From the NCBI GenBank assembly GCA_030272585.1, contig BSYQ01000006.1:1699001-1763000 (forward strand): 64,000 nucleotides of DNA. The letters run 5' to 3'. Shown piece by piece: positions 21,601 through 32,230 of the stretch. Below the pieces are notes generated by a model that saw nothing but the letters and a program-made list of their open reading frames with translations, made no database searches and had not been told where the DNA came from. The DNA is from Bryopsis sp. KO-2023 (taxonomy: Eukaryota > Chlorophyta > Ulvophyceae > Bryopsidales > Bryopsidaceae). Each line of letters starts with the position of its first letter. Within the stretch, counting starts at the first letter, position 1. Both the position numbers and the translations under genes were made by a program.

Positions 21601-23493
21601 ATCCAGCAACCGTGAGATCGAATGAGGTGATGGAGCTTCAGAAAGCGAACGACAAACGAACCCTGTTGCGACGCTCATGTGTTGTGAGTTGCATGCAAAC
21701 GTTAGCATGTTATTTTTTGACGAAAGAACGACTGGATGCTTTTTTCCGAATGTACTCTTTTTCAAGGTGTAGGGGTGGTAACTTACGACCCCTGAACAAC
21801 AAACATCTTCAAAAAACACCTTTTAAAAAACGAAAACGACTAAATGTGCGAAAAAAGAATCTTTAAGCCGGCCGATCTCTGTCTTTTGAAAAAGATCTGC
21901 CTCATAGGAACTCAATGCTACATATGTAAATGATACTTTAAGGGAAATGGAGTGCTTGGCTTGAAATCTGTGGGGCGTTGCTGAATAATGAATAATGTTA
22001 TATTTTTGTGTGTTTTTATGGTTTCTCTTCTGGCAACAGACTGAGAAAATACTCACGACCAGAGAAATTGGTGGGTCCGACGAAAAACATGCCGCTGAGT
22101 TCATTGAGGCCAGCGGAACCGAGACACCTGAAGTGTCATTTAGCTCAGGTAGCTATAATGCATTTTCTTATTTTCATCCAAGGGCATCACCAGAAAAAGA
22201 GAAAAAAAAATGCTCGAACTACTGATTGTGAGAAATATGTTTATGGCATGAACAGAGGTTCATTCCCCTTGCACCAGGACGACTCCTGTTCCTTTAAAAA
22301 AACTTCACACAACAAAACTGTTTTGTTGATTTTCACCAGCTCAAGGAAAAAAAGAATATGACCCATGACAGTCTTTGAATTACTCAAGCCCCCAGAAAAT
22401 AATTTCCTATTTATTTATTTTTTTCTGCTTTCCCTCACTGTGGATCCAAATCATGTGCTTTATGTTTGTGATGATGACTCATTGTTCTTTCTTCCACGCA
22501 GGTCTGACTGCTCCCCCTGGCCGATGGTTGGGCCTCCCTATTTTCAAGAGTGTGCAAGAAACGAAGGCAGGCACCGATCCCGACGCGTTGGTGGTCTTGG
22601 ACCCACCCCCCCATGCAACAAAAGCTGATTTGGAGGCAGTCGAAGACGAAATAGACTTGATTGCTTGTATCACTGATGGAATTCCAAAAAAGCACGGCAT
22701 GGTGGGTGAACTGATCGCTGGGACAATAAACACTCCCTTGCAAAGAAATATGGGGGTTTCCTTGTATGCTTTGTCTGAATTGTCCTACCTTGCATGTTGA
22801 AATATTGGGTGTGGAATATCAGATGGATCGATGGGATTTTGTCTGATCAGTTTGTTTTCAATTCAATGTGGCAGGTCAGAGTCGAGAATGCAATGGAGAG
22901 TCTTATAAACACCAAGTTGATTGGCCCCAACTGCCCTGGAACAATCAATCCTGGCAAATGCGAAATCAAACTCATGCCGGTAGAGAATTCCAAGCCATCG
23001 TTGAATGAGTCTTAAACATCGCATTTCTGCCCAGAAAACGATAGTGCCAAGTTAATCTGAATTTGATGCTGGGTTGCTGAGAAGTGTTCATACAAATTGA
23101 CAGTGCCTGGTGAAAAAACAAATACATGACACTGATAACTTAAATGATTAAGACATGACTAATTTTTATTTCTCAAAAATGAACAAGATTTGATTTTTTT
23201 TTGTGCAGGGGGACCCCTCCAATGTTGACCTATTTAAGAAAACATCCATCGAGATGGAAGGCGTTTGGCAGATTATCGACAAAGCAACGCAAGCTCAAAC
23301 CAGATCAGGCAGCTTGAATCAAACTTGGTCCCTGAAAATTCCACCAAGCCTAATTCGGGATGTGCTGGAGGGAATGTTGATGTGGATGGATCAGAAGGAT
23401 TCCCCCAGGCAGACCATGATGAAGTTTCTGTCCAGCAAAAGCAGGGAAAATCAAATCATGCTCAAATACAATGCCCGTGATCTACGATCCAAG
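12680..23493 (+). CDS. Gene Y: unrecognised protein, first exon split by an 8.3-kb transposon
   Basis: ATG at 12680 opens a frame that reads to 12751. After removal of the element and one GTA target copy it continues without a break at 21029-21127 (SHPQKIFEAIDSLAFVDDEQ), for 57 codons in total. A 133-bp GT-AG intron leads to exon 2 (21261-21683, 141 codons). Exon 3 is 23209-23493 (95 codons; contains GMLMWMDQKD). All three are phase 0, which supports one gene. The intron between exons 2 and 3 contains succinyl-CoA ligase exons. A related exon lies at 25650-25955. I do not recognise the family. With the element in place the gene is disrupted unless the element is excised or spliced out. Confidence 0.6.
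12834..13258. repeat. Left subterminal array of the nested element
   Basis: Variants of ATACACGGTTT recur every 10-35 bp, in direct and inverted pairs such as CACGATTTTGAAAACCGTG. From about 12891 they form a higher-order unit of roughly 109 bp, repeated more than three times. In known CACTA elements such arrays bind the transposase or its accessory DNA-binding protein; that role is inferred here. Confidence 0.9.
13490..14372 (-). pseudogene. Captured gene fragment resembling TMEM161
   Basis: Three minus-strand exons with plausible GT-AG borders can be read. The first is about 14264-14372 (DPIVLAFILAIFSGGLSAVL). The second is about 13797-14027 (KLRIAVFLVWAAVQISLV). The third is about 13490-13634, joined in frame from LMQ to AYFHGALVQWYN and ending near KVAIQVLGP. 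Hydrophobic segments and the LQAY-like junction resemble the carboxyl half of TMEM161 membrane proteins, from memory and without an alignment. Both gene ends are missing, so I read it as host gene capture by the transposon. Confidence 0.45.
14373..15960. other. Interior of the nested element, short open frames only
   Basis: No transposase motif is visible. A plus-strand frame at 15020-15358 (basic carboxyl end) and a minus-strand stretch at about 15690-15850 (containing NMDSLKTNVLFAEVGDVGAVF) look somewhat protein-like but are not recognised. The second could be another captured exon. T-rich and A-rich runs occupy much of 14380-14680. Confidence 0.35.
15970..16330. repeat. Right subterminal array of the nested element
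   Basis: Copies of the ATACACGGTTT motif recur, with a larger unit of about 139 bp seen twice (from about 16048 and 16187). It mirrors the left array in motif but not in higher-order unit. Confidence 0.9.
16391..16433 (+). ncRNA. 43-nt armless tRNA-like minihelix
   Basis: GGGAATG (16391-16397) pairs with CATTCCC (16427-16433) as a 7-bp acceptor-like stem. CCTGGG/CCCAGG enclose TTCGACT, a canonical 7-nt T-loop, directly abutting the 3' acceptor strand. Only 10 nt separate the 5' acceptor strand from the T-arm, so D and anticodon arms are absent. It lies in the outer transposon just inside the nested insertion. It may be a decayed tRNA fragment or a polymerase III promoter relic. Confidence 0.4.
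16655..17010 (-). other. Open frame in outer transposon, unrecognised
   Basis: A long GC-richer minus-strand frame containing ENLAALLEAGPEALLGDASK, with no clear start. Sequence composition differs from the A/T-rich flanks. It could be an exon of a transposon or captured gene. No family is recognised. Confidence 0.25.
17687..18016 (+). other. 109-codon ATG-less open frame in outer transposon
   Basis: Open from just after a TAA to TAA at 18014. It has a basic run (FRRRRRSQTLRGRG), a Pro/Ala-rich middle and a terminal part TALDLFALCEPFEMYQQ. The only ATG is near the end, so it would have to be an internal exon. It could belong to an element-encoded protein, but I cannot assign it to a transposase family. 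The rest of 18020-20330 shows no gene I can support. Confidence 0.3.
20340..21005. repeat. Right subterminal array of the outer element (CCCCGCACA motif)
   Basis: Dozens of copies of CCCCGCACA or its reverse TGTGCGGGG occur in both orientations. The same motif is at 12772-12781 and 16500-16575, the two parts of the left end. The array makes long fortuitous open frames on both strands, which I do not call. Confidence 0.9.
20625..20950. repeat. Large palindrome inside the subterminal array
   Basis: Bases 20625-20737 and 20838-20950 are near-perfect inverted copies of about 113 bp around a spacer of about 100 bp. Landmarks are CCCCGGTTTGGGCCGG on one arm and CCGGCCCAAACCGGGG on the other. It could form a stable cruciform or hairpin. 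Confidence 0.8.
21128..21260 (+). repeat. Intron 1 of gene Y with a tandem duplication
   Basis: The block TTCTAAAGATTGATTTGACA with its following 20 or so bases occurs twice in tandem, at about 21133 and 21174. The intron is otherwise ordinary: GTCTGT donor and TGATAG acceptor. Confidence 0.75.
22040..22979 (+). pseudogene. SUCLG1: Succinyl-CoA ligase alpha, shuffled and chimeric fragment S1
   Basis: Three exons of the alpha subunit of succinyl-CoA ligase (TCA cycle, mitochondrial) appear in the wrong order. Exon 22040-22148 encodes a late part (EIGG, HAAEFIEASG). Exon 22502-22701 starts with the late motif GLTAPPGR but switches after it to the much earlier GLPIFKSVQ region. Exon 22875-22979 carries the signature GPNCPGTINPG. 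The exons have the same lengths (109 and 105 bp) as their counterparts in fragment S2, so they derive from a common ancestor by duplication. The chimeric exon marks a recombination joint. It lies in the intron of gene Y. No complete enzyme can be made from it. Confidence 0.85.
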
Positions 23494-23639
23494 GTAGCTT
23501 GCTCTCTCAAAATAAAGCACCTAGATGAACCCCCCCTGCCCACAGACTTCTACTTCATCTGGAACTCCTGTTGTTTCTTGTTTCTTTTCTGTTTTTCCCT
23601 CGATAAATGGAGATACTTTTGTTAGGCGATCGCATACAG

Positions 23640-25576
23640 AACTCAAATGATGAGTTGGGTGAATCCTGGAAAAGGAGACAAGAGCCCTTTGGGCCTCCCA
23701 ATTCTCAACATTGTGCAAAAAAACAAGGCAGGCACCAGTTTCGACGTGTCCATTGTCTACGATTCACCCTCGTTTGCAGCAAAAGCTGTTTTGAAGGCGG
23801 TCGGAGCTGAAATAGGCTTGGTTGCGTACATCACTGAAGGAACTTCACAGCACAGCATGGTGGGTGAACTGATTGGAGAAATGATATATTTCCCCACTCC
23901 TTAGTGAAGAAATATGGGGGTTTCCTTGTATGCTTTGCCCCGATTTCCCTACCTTGTTGAAATGTTGGGGACCAGCCGTATTGCCCTCAATCAATTCAGA
24001 AAGTGCATGAACAAATCTATTAAGGTTGTTCAGGAAAGGCAAGTTCTGAAGATCGAGCAGGGCTACCCATGGTGGTGGAATCTTGACTATTTGGTGTGGC
24101 GGATTGAATGGATCGATGGGATTTTGTCTGATCAGTTTGTTTGTGATTCGATGTGGCAGGTCAGAGTCAAGAATGCGATGGCTGGTCCAATCAACACCAA
24201 GTTGATGGGTCCCAACTGCCTTGGAACAGTCAAACCTGACGAATGCAAAATCAGAATTATGCAGGTACAGAATTCCTAGCCATTGTTGAATGAGTTCTGA
24301 ACGTCGCATTTCTGTCCAGAAAACGATACTGCCAAGAAAATCTGAATTTGATGCTGGGTTGCTGAGAATGCATAACTTTTGTTTCCCAGGGCTACATCCA
24401 CCAGCCTGATAAAATTGGAATCGTGTCGCAATCTGGAACCCTCACCTACGAGGTAACATCCTTCACCGCAAAAATCCGCTTCAAATCGCAGAAAGTTTTT
24501 CTGTTTTGGGATCGGTGTTTCAAGCCACTAATGTGGAGCAAGAGAATCATGTTTGGTCAGAGAGTCCATCCGATCACAAAGTTAATGCCACACCTTTGAT
24601 TTTTCTTTGATAGGCGGTTTTCCAGACGGCAAACACGGTCCTCAGACAATCCACGGTCGCCGGCATCGATGGCGATCCATTCCATGGAACAAAATTTATC
24701 GATGCATTATTGGAAAAATTCGTGAAGGACCCACAGGTGGGGTTGATTGCTGCAAACCCTCTCTTTAAAGGTTCAGCGATGGTAACCTTTACGACCCCTG
24801 AACAACGAATCTATTCAAAAAATGCCTGTTTTAAGAAACGACTATATGTGCGAATAATGAATCTTTAAGCCAGCCAGGATCTCTGTCTTTTGTTTTTTGT
24901 CTGTCCTCATGGGAATGCTACATATGTAAATGATATTTTTGGGAAAATGAAGTGCTTGGGTTGAAATCCGTGCGACGGTTCTGAAAAAAAAGGTATATCG
25001 TTCTGTGTGTGTTCTTGTGGCTTCTCTTCTGGCTAGACTGTGGGAAGCATCATGATCGAAGATATTTGCAAGTCCGCTAAAAAACATGCCGCCAAGTTCA
25101 TTGAGGCCAGCGGAACCAAGAAACCTGAAGTGTCATCCAGCGCAGGTAGATTTAATACATTTCCACATTGTTTTTCCAAGGGCATCACCAGAGAAAAATA
25201 AAAAGGAAGAAATTAGAACAACTCCTGGTCCTCCAAAAAAACTTCACACAAAAGATCTGTTTTGTTGAATTTCATCAGCCGAAGGAAGAAAAGAATGTGA
25301 TCCATGACGAACTTTGAACTACTCAAGCCCCCAACCAACGTTTCATCAGGTGTTTTTTTTAATTTTCCTCACTGTGGATCCAATACAATTAGGGCCTGTC
25401 TTGCTTTTGTGTTTGTGATGATGACTCGATATTCTTTCTTCCACGCAGGTCTGACTGCTCCTCCAGGTCTGACTGCTCCCCTTGGCCGATCAATCGATCA
25501 CGCCGGGTCTATTATTGTTGGGGGTAAATGTGGGACTCAGGACAAGATCGAAGCCCTTGAAGCAGCAAGAGTCGCT
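23640..25576 (+). pseudogene. SUCLG1: Succinyl-CoA ligase alpha, partial gene S2
   Basis: Exons in natural order: 23640-23859 (NPGKGDKSPLGLPILNIVQ; AYITEGTSQHSM), 24160-24264 (GPNCLG), 24390-24452 (IGIVSQSGTLTYE), 24614-24736 (GIDGDPFHGTKFIDALLEKF), 25037-25145 (late region), 25449-25576. The last exon keeps the [11 protein letters not shown] segment with the histidine that is phosphorylated in this family. It also has a 15-bp internal duplication giving [14 protein letters not shown]. The amino-terminal CoA-binding part (roughly the first 90 residues of the family) and the final exon are absent, and GPNCPG is changed to GPNCLG. I infer a non-functional partial copy. Confidence 0.85.
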
Positions 25577-25649
25577 GTAAGACCACACAATAACGCCCCC
25601 CTTTCAAATTGCTCCTGATTTTTGAACTGTTGCCAATTTTTTTTTTGTG

Positions 25650-25955
25650 CTATTGATGGATCAGAAGGATATCCCCTGGCAGACCGTGAAGAAGAACCCT
25701 ATCCAAATCCAGGATTGCAACATTGTTGGCTTTCTCAAGGACTGCTTGTCCTTCGAGAACGGTAGCACCGGTGCCAACGGTACCATTGTGTCGAAAGCTA
25801 GCCGACAGCCAACAATGAGGGTTACAGAACAGCAGAATATCGAGATCGAGACTGATGACAACTTAATTCCCAACGAGCATTCTGAACGAGAGAAAGAAGC
25901 TTCAGTGGTGGTGGACAGCGAGTTGAACAACGAAGGGAGCAATTCACAGGGGCAG
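25650..25955 (+). pseudogene. Gene Y-like exon following S2
   Basis: The start (LMDQKDIPWQTVKK) is clearly related to the end of gene Y exon 3 (WMDQKDSPRQTMMKF). The frame then continues for about 90 codons of a new acidic sequence to GNSQGQ-like codons and a GTATGT donor at 25956. It is either a downstream exon of gene Y or part of a duplicated copy. No function is known. Confidence 0.5.
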
Positions 25956-27050
25956 GTATGTGCAGAAAAAATTCCCCTCCAGAAAGTTTGTTTTTTTGGT
26001 GTGAACCGACTTGGTGGTATATATGTAAAGGATGCCAGTTTGTATGGTATTATGGCCCTGTTCCAAACAATCATCCACACCTTGAAAAAAAATATATATT
26101 TTCACTTTTCTAAATTTGATTATGTAATTGTTTTGGTTGGTTTTCGTAAGGATTGTTTATCTATAATTGGGTGCTCTGGCATCCACGGTACTTGCTCACT
26201 ATCACTTAAAAATATTTATGTCTTTTTTAGTCTTACGAGGTGGTCCTTAATGTAATTCTTTGATGATAGTTTTTCAGATTTATGTAATAGAGAACCCTAA
26301 TTTCTGGTTATCATGACATTGTTTCGGAACATGTGTTTGCATTGTTTTTGATCTCAAGAATAATGGGAGCCAGAGTTGTGGGGTGACAGCCATTTTTTTA
26401 TTTTTTTCATTTATTTATTTATTTAGTTAGTTGTTTGACACTGTCAAATTGACAGCCAGCTGGTTGCTTGGATTATTGGTGGGGATGTTGAGATTGTCAT
26501 GACATTGTTTTGGAGATTTTTTTTTGCGTCCTTTTTGATCTCAAGAATAATGGGAGCTGGAGGGGTGGGGGAAACTAGTTGGTTTGGGTTCTTGTTTTGT
26601 TCAACTTCGTTTTCTGTTATGTTTTTTCCCTTGTGTGCAAAATTGTGTTTAAGTATTAATCGAATAATGCTTCTATATTTGTACCATTTGCGAAAACGAC
26701 CACACCGACCACAGCGTCTACTGAGTCTGCCATATCCCCTGGGACTGTTGATGTACTACTCGTACTCGACTCTGACTACGTGGCTTTAAAAAGTCCAGTT
26801 CCTTTTACTAAGACATTTGCTGTAGATCACATCACCACATCATGCACAACCTTACAAAGTTAGTTTACACAGCGAAGTTCAAGTTTCTCTACTCATGTTG
26901 TCTTTTTTAATCCGTTCATCCATCTATCAAAAGAATAATGGTATCAATCAAAGCGATTTGTCATTAAAGACGTCAAAGACGTCAAAACCTGTAACAATCC
27001 AAAAAAAACCAAACTCTTGAAATGCAATTAACAAATGAACGGTGCGTTGT
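25956..27050. other. A/T-rich stretch without a recognisable gene
   Basis: Contains a diverged direct repeat of about 65 bp (around 26310-26370 and 26495-26555, sharing TGTCATGACATTGTTT and GATCTCAAGAATAATGGGAG). Nothing else supportable. Confidence 0.5.
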
Positions 27051-27053
27051 CTA

Positions 27054-27299
27054 GGCACGAAGTCCTCTTCGTCACGAAATTCTCAAAGAAACGAAGCGAT
27101 ACCAATTTTTCACGACTTTACGGTCTTACGATTGGGATGACGAAATGATGAAACATCATTTCTGTATGATTGAAGAAGAATTGCCAAACTGCCGAGATCT
27201 ACGAGAATTTGTGTTGAAGAAAGATTTGCTTTTTCGTATTCAAGACGCTTTGATTGAAAACGACAATTTCTATTTTACGAGTGAACACAGAATGTAGAA
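27054..27299 (+). other. Exon-like 81-codon open frame, no start codon
   Basis: Open from after GTCTAG (a possible splice acceptor, with the TAG in frame) to TAG at 27297. Composition is protein-like: KETKRYQFFTTLRSYDWDDE, HHFCMIEEELPNCRDLREF and ENDNFYFTSEHRM at the end. It would be a terminal exon. No matching upstream exon was identified and the family is unknown. Confidence 0.35.
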
Positions 27300-27324
27300 A
27301 GGAATCGGAACACAGACTGTAAAA

Positions 27325-27582
27325 ATGGATGCTTCTTTCACCGTGTCTGACACTGAATTGTTGAGAATGAAATGGGACTGGGGATTGGCAGCGCGATTTT
27401 GCTTGTCTATTATTTGCTTGTGTATTCTGAAAAGCGGAGCTTCTTTTCTTTTTGGAGGACCTATCGCAACGCTGATGATGGGAACTTGGAGAGGGCCGAT
27501 TCTTTCGCCAGGAGGTGAGGGACAGGTAAGAAAACAGCCAACTGTGAAATTTCACTTTCAGGTTTTGACATCGAAGTTGTAA
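27325..27582 (+). CDS. Small membrane protein, hypothetical
   Basis: ATG at 27325 opens a frame with one hydrophobic segment (LAARFCLSIICLCIL) and a Gly-rich end (SPGGEGQ). It either runs straight to 27582 (85 aa) or, using a GTAAGA donor at about 27525 and a TTTCAG acceptor near 27560, ends with a short second exon (VLTSKL). Unrecognised. A further frame at 27617-27805 starts ATGGCCGTCGACG and ends in a Thr run. Confidence 0.35.
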   Translation: MDASFTVSDTELLRMKWDWGLAARFCLSIICLCILKSGASFLFGGPIATLMMGTWRGPILSPGGEGQVRKQPTVKFHFQVLTSKL

Positions 27583-28454
27583 AGTTCCTGAACAATATTG
27601 GTGGCGTCCTAATAGTATGGCCGTCGACGTAGATAGTAGATTTTTTGTGGGTAGCGATTCGCAGGTGCATGAATCCATTCTATTCACTGTGATAGAGAGA
27701 GGATTCAATATGTTGATCGAAAATTACATTAAAGAAAAATACGTGCCCTGTGACAAAAAAATGTCGAGGAACAACACCACCACCACCACAACAACAATCC
27801 CTTGAGCCAACCCAGAACAGCACAACATCAGGGAAGAATTTTTTGAATCTCTAAGAAAACAGGTAAACCTAACTAACAATACAAAATCTCAAAAAAGTTA
27901 TAGTGTGGATTGACAACACACTCATAATTCCTGGAAGACCACACCAAAATTCAATGTTGCAGCAAAAATGTCAGAAATATTAATGCTTGGGTGGATCTGG
28001 GGAGATGGTTTTCCCTCAGCGAAAGTGCCCCCTTAAATGAAAAAAAAACACTGCAATCGGCCACTCCTCCTGAGATGACATCTGCGAAATAATAAAACCA
28101 AGTCTTGTCACCACATGTTGAAAAACAACCTCTTTGTTTCGAGGAAGTTGTAAGACGAACCAAAACACAGTGGAAGCATGTGCAAAGCACTTTTTTGGTT
28201 GTGCTGACTGAAAACTCACCCCAGGAGGAGAACAGCAACAGCATGCATGCTTCAAGTCCAACACGCATAAATGGCTGGAGCAGATCCAGTCGCTTGAAAA
28301 AAGTCACAAGGATCTGGAAGATAGCACAGCCCCACGTTAATAAGTCAATAGTTCTTTTTTTTCTGCCTCAGTCGAGTTGCCTCAGTCGAGTTGGTGGTGG
28401 GAATTTGTGCCGCTGGCCTCTCACCTTGAAAATGTTGGAGGATCCTAATTCTTC

Positions 28455-29145
28455 TTACTGAGAATTATGATGAGCATTTTGACGTGGTCTGGCATCTCCC
28501 CAAGCATAACAGGTTGGACCCACCATGGGACCCCGATGGAATATAGCACCACTTGCACTTACAACATCCGATTGTTCTGCAAGCAACCCTTGGAGTACCT
28601 TGCTGCACTTTTCACATAGATCAGGGACAGCACTGTCAATGCCAGCATAACCACCCCAATCCCCATCTCGGCAGGCACCCCTCCCTGACAGTTTCGGAAG
28701 GTCCAGCTGCACGGCTGCACCTTGGGGCACACAGTCCATTATGTGCCAGAGCCATCATTCAAACGGAGTGTATCGGCATTCAGCAGCATGAAATCCGTGG
28801 AACTCGAGATCTTCCGCACATGCTGGCATTGTGGAGGCGCCGCCGCACCATCTGAATCGAAACGTGCCTACATCAGGTTGGTCTTCAACTCAAGCGCGAC
28901 CCCAGTGCATGCGCAAAATCAAAACGACCGTTTCGCTCTTCCCAAGCGCAAAAAAAAAAATCACCGAAATTCCTTTGGGCCTCGGTGCCAGTGATCTGAG
29001 TGGCGGCAAGTAGCACGAGCATCGCAAACCAGCTCCATGTTGGAGCGCGAAAGGCTGCGGTGTGGAGCGTAGGTGCATTTGCTGGCACGGGGGTGAAAAC
29101 AGTTCCCAACAAAGGGGAACAAAGGGACAAGGAAGGGAGCTCCAT
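28455..29145 (-). pseudogene. PMP-family amino-terminal fragment with signal-like segment
   Basis: The minus strand near 29030-29070 encodes a hydrophobic signal-like stretch (FAMLVLLAATQITG). A second exon-like stretch near 28690-28740 encodes DCVPQGAAVQLDLPKL, matching CVPRGGVLEFDLP of the PMP-like copies and DCVPEDGSKS of repeat A. No beta-helix repeats follow in order, so it is an isolated fragment. Confidence 0.4.
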
Positions 29146-29299
29146 TTGTGATCAGTTTCTGAAAGCCCGAACTGAAAGTGACACTGGCATCGCTGGTCCT
29201 ACGTAAGTATCAGAGGCCTCTGATCCTAGGAGCTTCTCGGTTGCGATGTGGCGAACCGCCGTATTGGTGAGGCAAGTTGCTCAGTGGAACGTTGGAGAG

Positions 29300-29880
29300 T
29301 GTTGACAAAGAAAAAAGGAAGACCCAATGTTGTTCCTGGCTGTCACATTCCACAGCCTGAATCTAGACTTGGCAGCCCCCCAGGTCCTCCAGGTCATCAT
29401 ATTCGCTGAAGGGCTTTCGACAGGGAAAATCAGTCCAGGCACCTTGAAAGCTCTTTTTTGTTGGTCGTTGGGACAGTGAACGGTTGCTCCGTTTCCTTCT
29501 ATGGTGATGGGACTCCCGAGCTCCACGGAATCGTCCAGCACCAGCTCTGCCAGATCGAATTCCAGGACCCCACCAGCAGGCAGGAAATTTGCCAACGTCT
29601 CAACATCGTTCTCCAGCTCCTTCAGCGTGGCGGCGTCCAAGATCACTCGAGCAGAAACTCCGACTACCGCGCGCACGGCCTCGCACTCAGACCCCCCTGC
29701 TATCCAACCAATCGAGCCGTTGAATTCCCGTTCATCCGAAATTTTTTTGGGGGGAGCAGTCATCGCTGCTCTGGATAATTCAGAAGCAATAATGGTGGAT
29801 TCCATTTTCACCACAAATGTAGCCTTGTTAAGTGGGGGGGGGATGCCATTTTTTGACAAGAGATCAATGTGACAATTAAG
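29300..29880 (-). pseudogene. PMP-like amino-terminal region, copy 2
   Basis: The minus strand encodes the conserved block ARVILDAATLKEL through GGVLEFDLAELVLDDSVELG and SPITIEGNGATVHCP, then the LNVTARN-type beta-helix start. It is the intact counterpart of the damaged block in copy 1 near 10700-10900. The remainder of this copy lies on the opposite strand from 30370, so it cannot be one functional gene as arranged. Confidence 0.6.
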
Positions 29881-30369
29881 GAAAGCACTTTTGAATGGAA
29901 GGAGGCCAGTGAGGAAGTGCAGTTTCTGCTGAGTAATTTTAGTTAAAATTTGAGCTCCCATATTAAAATGGGAAGATACACCGTGCCAGTATTGTTTGGC
30001 CACATAGATTATTGATGCAAACAAACTATGGATGTTTTGACTGACGTGGTCTGGAAGTGAAAAACATTTTTTTTTTCCAGCATGTGAAATATCATTGCAT
30101 TGTGAAAGTCCGAGTTTGGAAGTAATAGAAAACTATAATTTTTACATGTTTTTACATGTTACATGTTACATGTTTTTGAGGGACGTTCCCCTCAAAAACT
30201 TTACTGCTCCCCGTTTTTTGGGGATTGCCTCTTCTTCAATATCGAAGCTTAATTTTTTAAAACTCAATCTTGGTACGACAGTGAAAATGGCACTTATCTT
30301 CATTGGTTTTTTTCTCTAGCTCATGTGTGTTCTTTTTCAAGCAAGACATATTGTGTGTGTGTGTGTGTG

Positions 30370-32230
30370 TCCACAGTCTGGATTGAGAAGAACTCTCAGA
30401 TCCACATTGTTGGTTCAACATTTGAAGACATTAAATCTGTCTTGGGTGGAATTCGTGATCCCGGTCAAGAGGAGGGTGCAATGTATTTTTCTGGCCAGAA
30501 TTTGATAGTATCAATCAAAAATTCCAAATTTGAAGATGACTGGGGTCTCATTCGTGGAGCCACCAATGCCACGAAATTGCCCCAACTCGAAATGTTCAAT
30601 TATTGTTATCTTTATTTGTTGATAACAAAGCGACAAGGAGAAGTATTGGGGGGGGGGCAATATATATATATATCGCCTCTGAAGCAACTCATGCAGTCTT
30701 GGATGTGTCCAAGAGCCTCTTTCTCAGAAACTATGCTTTTTAAGGTGGAGCTGTAGCCACAGAGGTGTGAAATGTCCTGTAAAAAAAATTCGTTTGTGTT
30801 ATCTTTGGTTAAAAGTTGATGACCTGTTCAACATTTCAGAAAAAAAAACATTTACAGTTGTTGAGGCTTTCAATCGTGATTTGAGTTTCCCAATGGTGGG
30901 ATTGCAACTGTTACTGATTGAAGGGGTAACTCTTGTGTGTCTTTAGTCTAAGACGGTTGTGAGAATGACCGATGTAATATTTGACAGCAATCGGGGGAAG
31001 AACAATGAAGGGCTGTATATGCTTCTGCCAGAAAGATCGATGGTTTGGATGTTGGTTTGAAGCTGGAAATCCAAGGATGCCTTTTTCAAAACTATTTGGC
31101 AAATGGGAAAGAAGGTGGTCTTATGCTTTCCCAAGATGAGGTAGGAAACTGCTATCGTGTGCAAGCTTCAAAGAAAGAACTTATCAGTAATTTGTTTTTT
31201 AATGTCTTTTTTAGGGTACTTATTTGAGTTCGACCATCAAATCCGTTATTGCTTTTTTAGATCGAGGTAAAAAGGGTGGAGCTATATTTCTGTTTGGAGG
31301 GGATCTTCATGTTGATGATTGCTACTTCAAGGGGAACGTAGCTTGGGACTGGGGTGGAGCCTTGTATGCAACAGTAAGCACCCTCGCAGTGTCCTCACCA
31401 TTTTTGGATCATGTTCTCACAACAGAACAAAGGAGAGCTGTGTTAGAGTTGTTGTGAGGGATTCTGAATGATAACTGATTTTCTTGAAACCTGTACATTA
31501 TTTTACCACCTTGGTCTTTGGATTTTTTTTCTTTCCGTTTTCCCATTTCCAGAGTTCTAGTTGTTTTTTGGCGATGTTGCCATCGCCAGAGAAGCTCAAT
31601 CAGATTCATTTCCTTCTCAAACATTGATCTGTACATTTCCCAGGACGAAAAGGAGTGTTTGTTTCAGAATGAAAGTCCACAATCACTCTTCATATATATA
31701 TTAGGGTTTTATTGAAAACAAGGCTAGTGAGATCAGGTGACATTCGACTGATATTCCTTTGGGGGAAGGGTGGGGATATGATGATGGTGGTCCAAAGGGT
31801 GGTGTCAGAAATAGGGAACTGTTTTTTCTTAAAAATCGAGGCAGGAAGTGGAGGAGCTCTGTATATTGAAGACGTGTGGCAACTGACAGTGCAGGGCTCC
31901 ATTTTTTCGCTGGGATAGGCCCTCATAGGAGGGGAACTGACAGTTGTCGCACGACCGTTTATTGAATTATCATTAAAGAATACAGTATTTACTAAATACA
32001 AAGCAAGGTGGGGAGGTGCTGCCTCATTCACTTGCTCCAGGGGAAATGATGGATTGGGGATTTTGTGGTCAATCAAGCACACTTTTTAGAAAACCTTGCG
32101 ACGAATGGAGGTGGGGCCATCGATCTGAAAGGGATTTCTTTTTATTGTCGATCCTGCTATTTTGATTCCATCAGTGCTGGCGATAAAAGACATGGAATTG
32201 GGGTGGGAGATGCAATAAGACCTCAATTAT
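30370..32230 (+). pseudogene. PMP-like beta-helix region, copy 2, plus strand
   Basis: Exon-like pieces follow each other: 30380-30590 (GSTFEDIKSVLGG, GAMYFSGQNL), 30950-31140, 31220-31373 (GGAIFLFGGDLHVDDCYF), 31750-31915 (EAGSGGALYIEDVW) and 31940-32220 (ARWGGAASFTC, CYFDS-like). They correspond in order to exons of copy 1. In-frame stops interrupt several pieces (for example after IFSLG at about 31917), so it is degenerate. Microsatellites TG (30354-30371) and AT (30660-30673) lie inside. Confidence 0.6.

Noticed and set aside
30100..30200. Repeated TTTTTACATGT blocks as a possible regulatory array
   Set aside because: Only three short overlapping copies; consistent with simple slippage.
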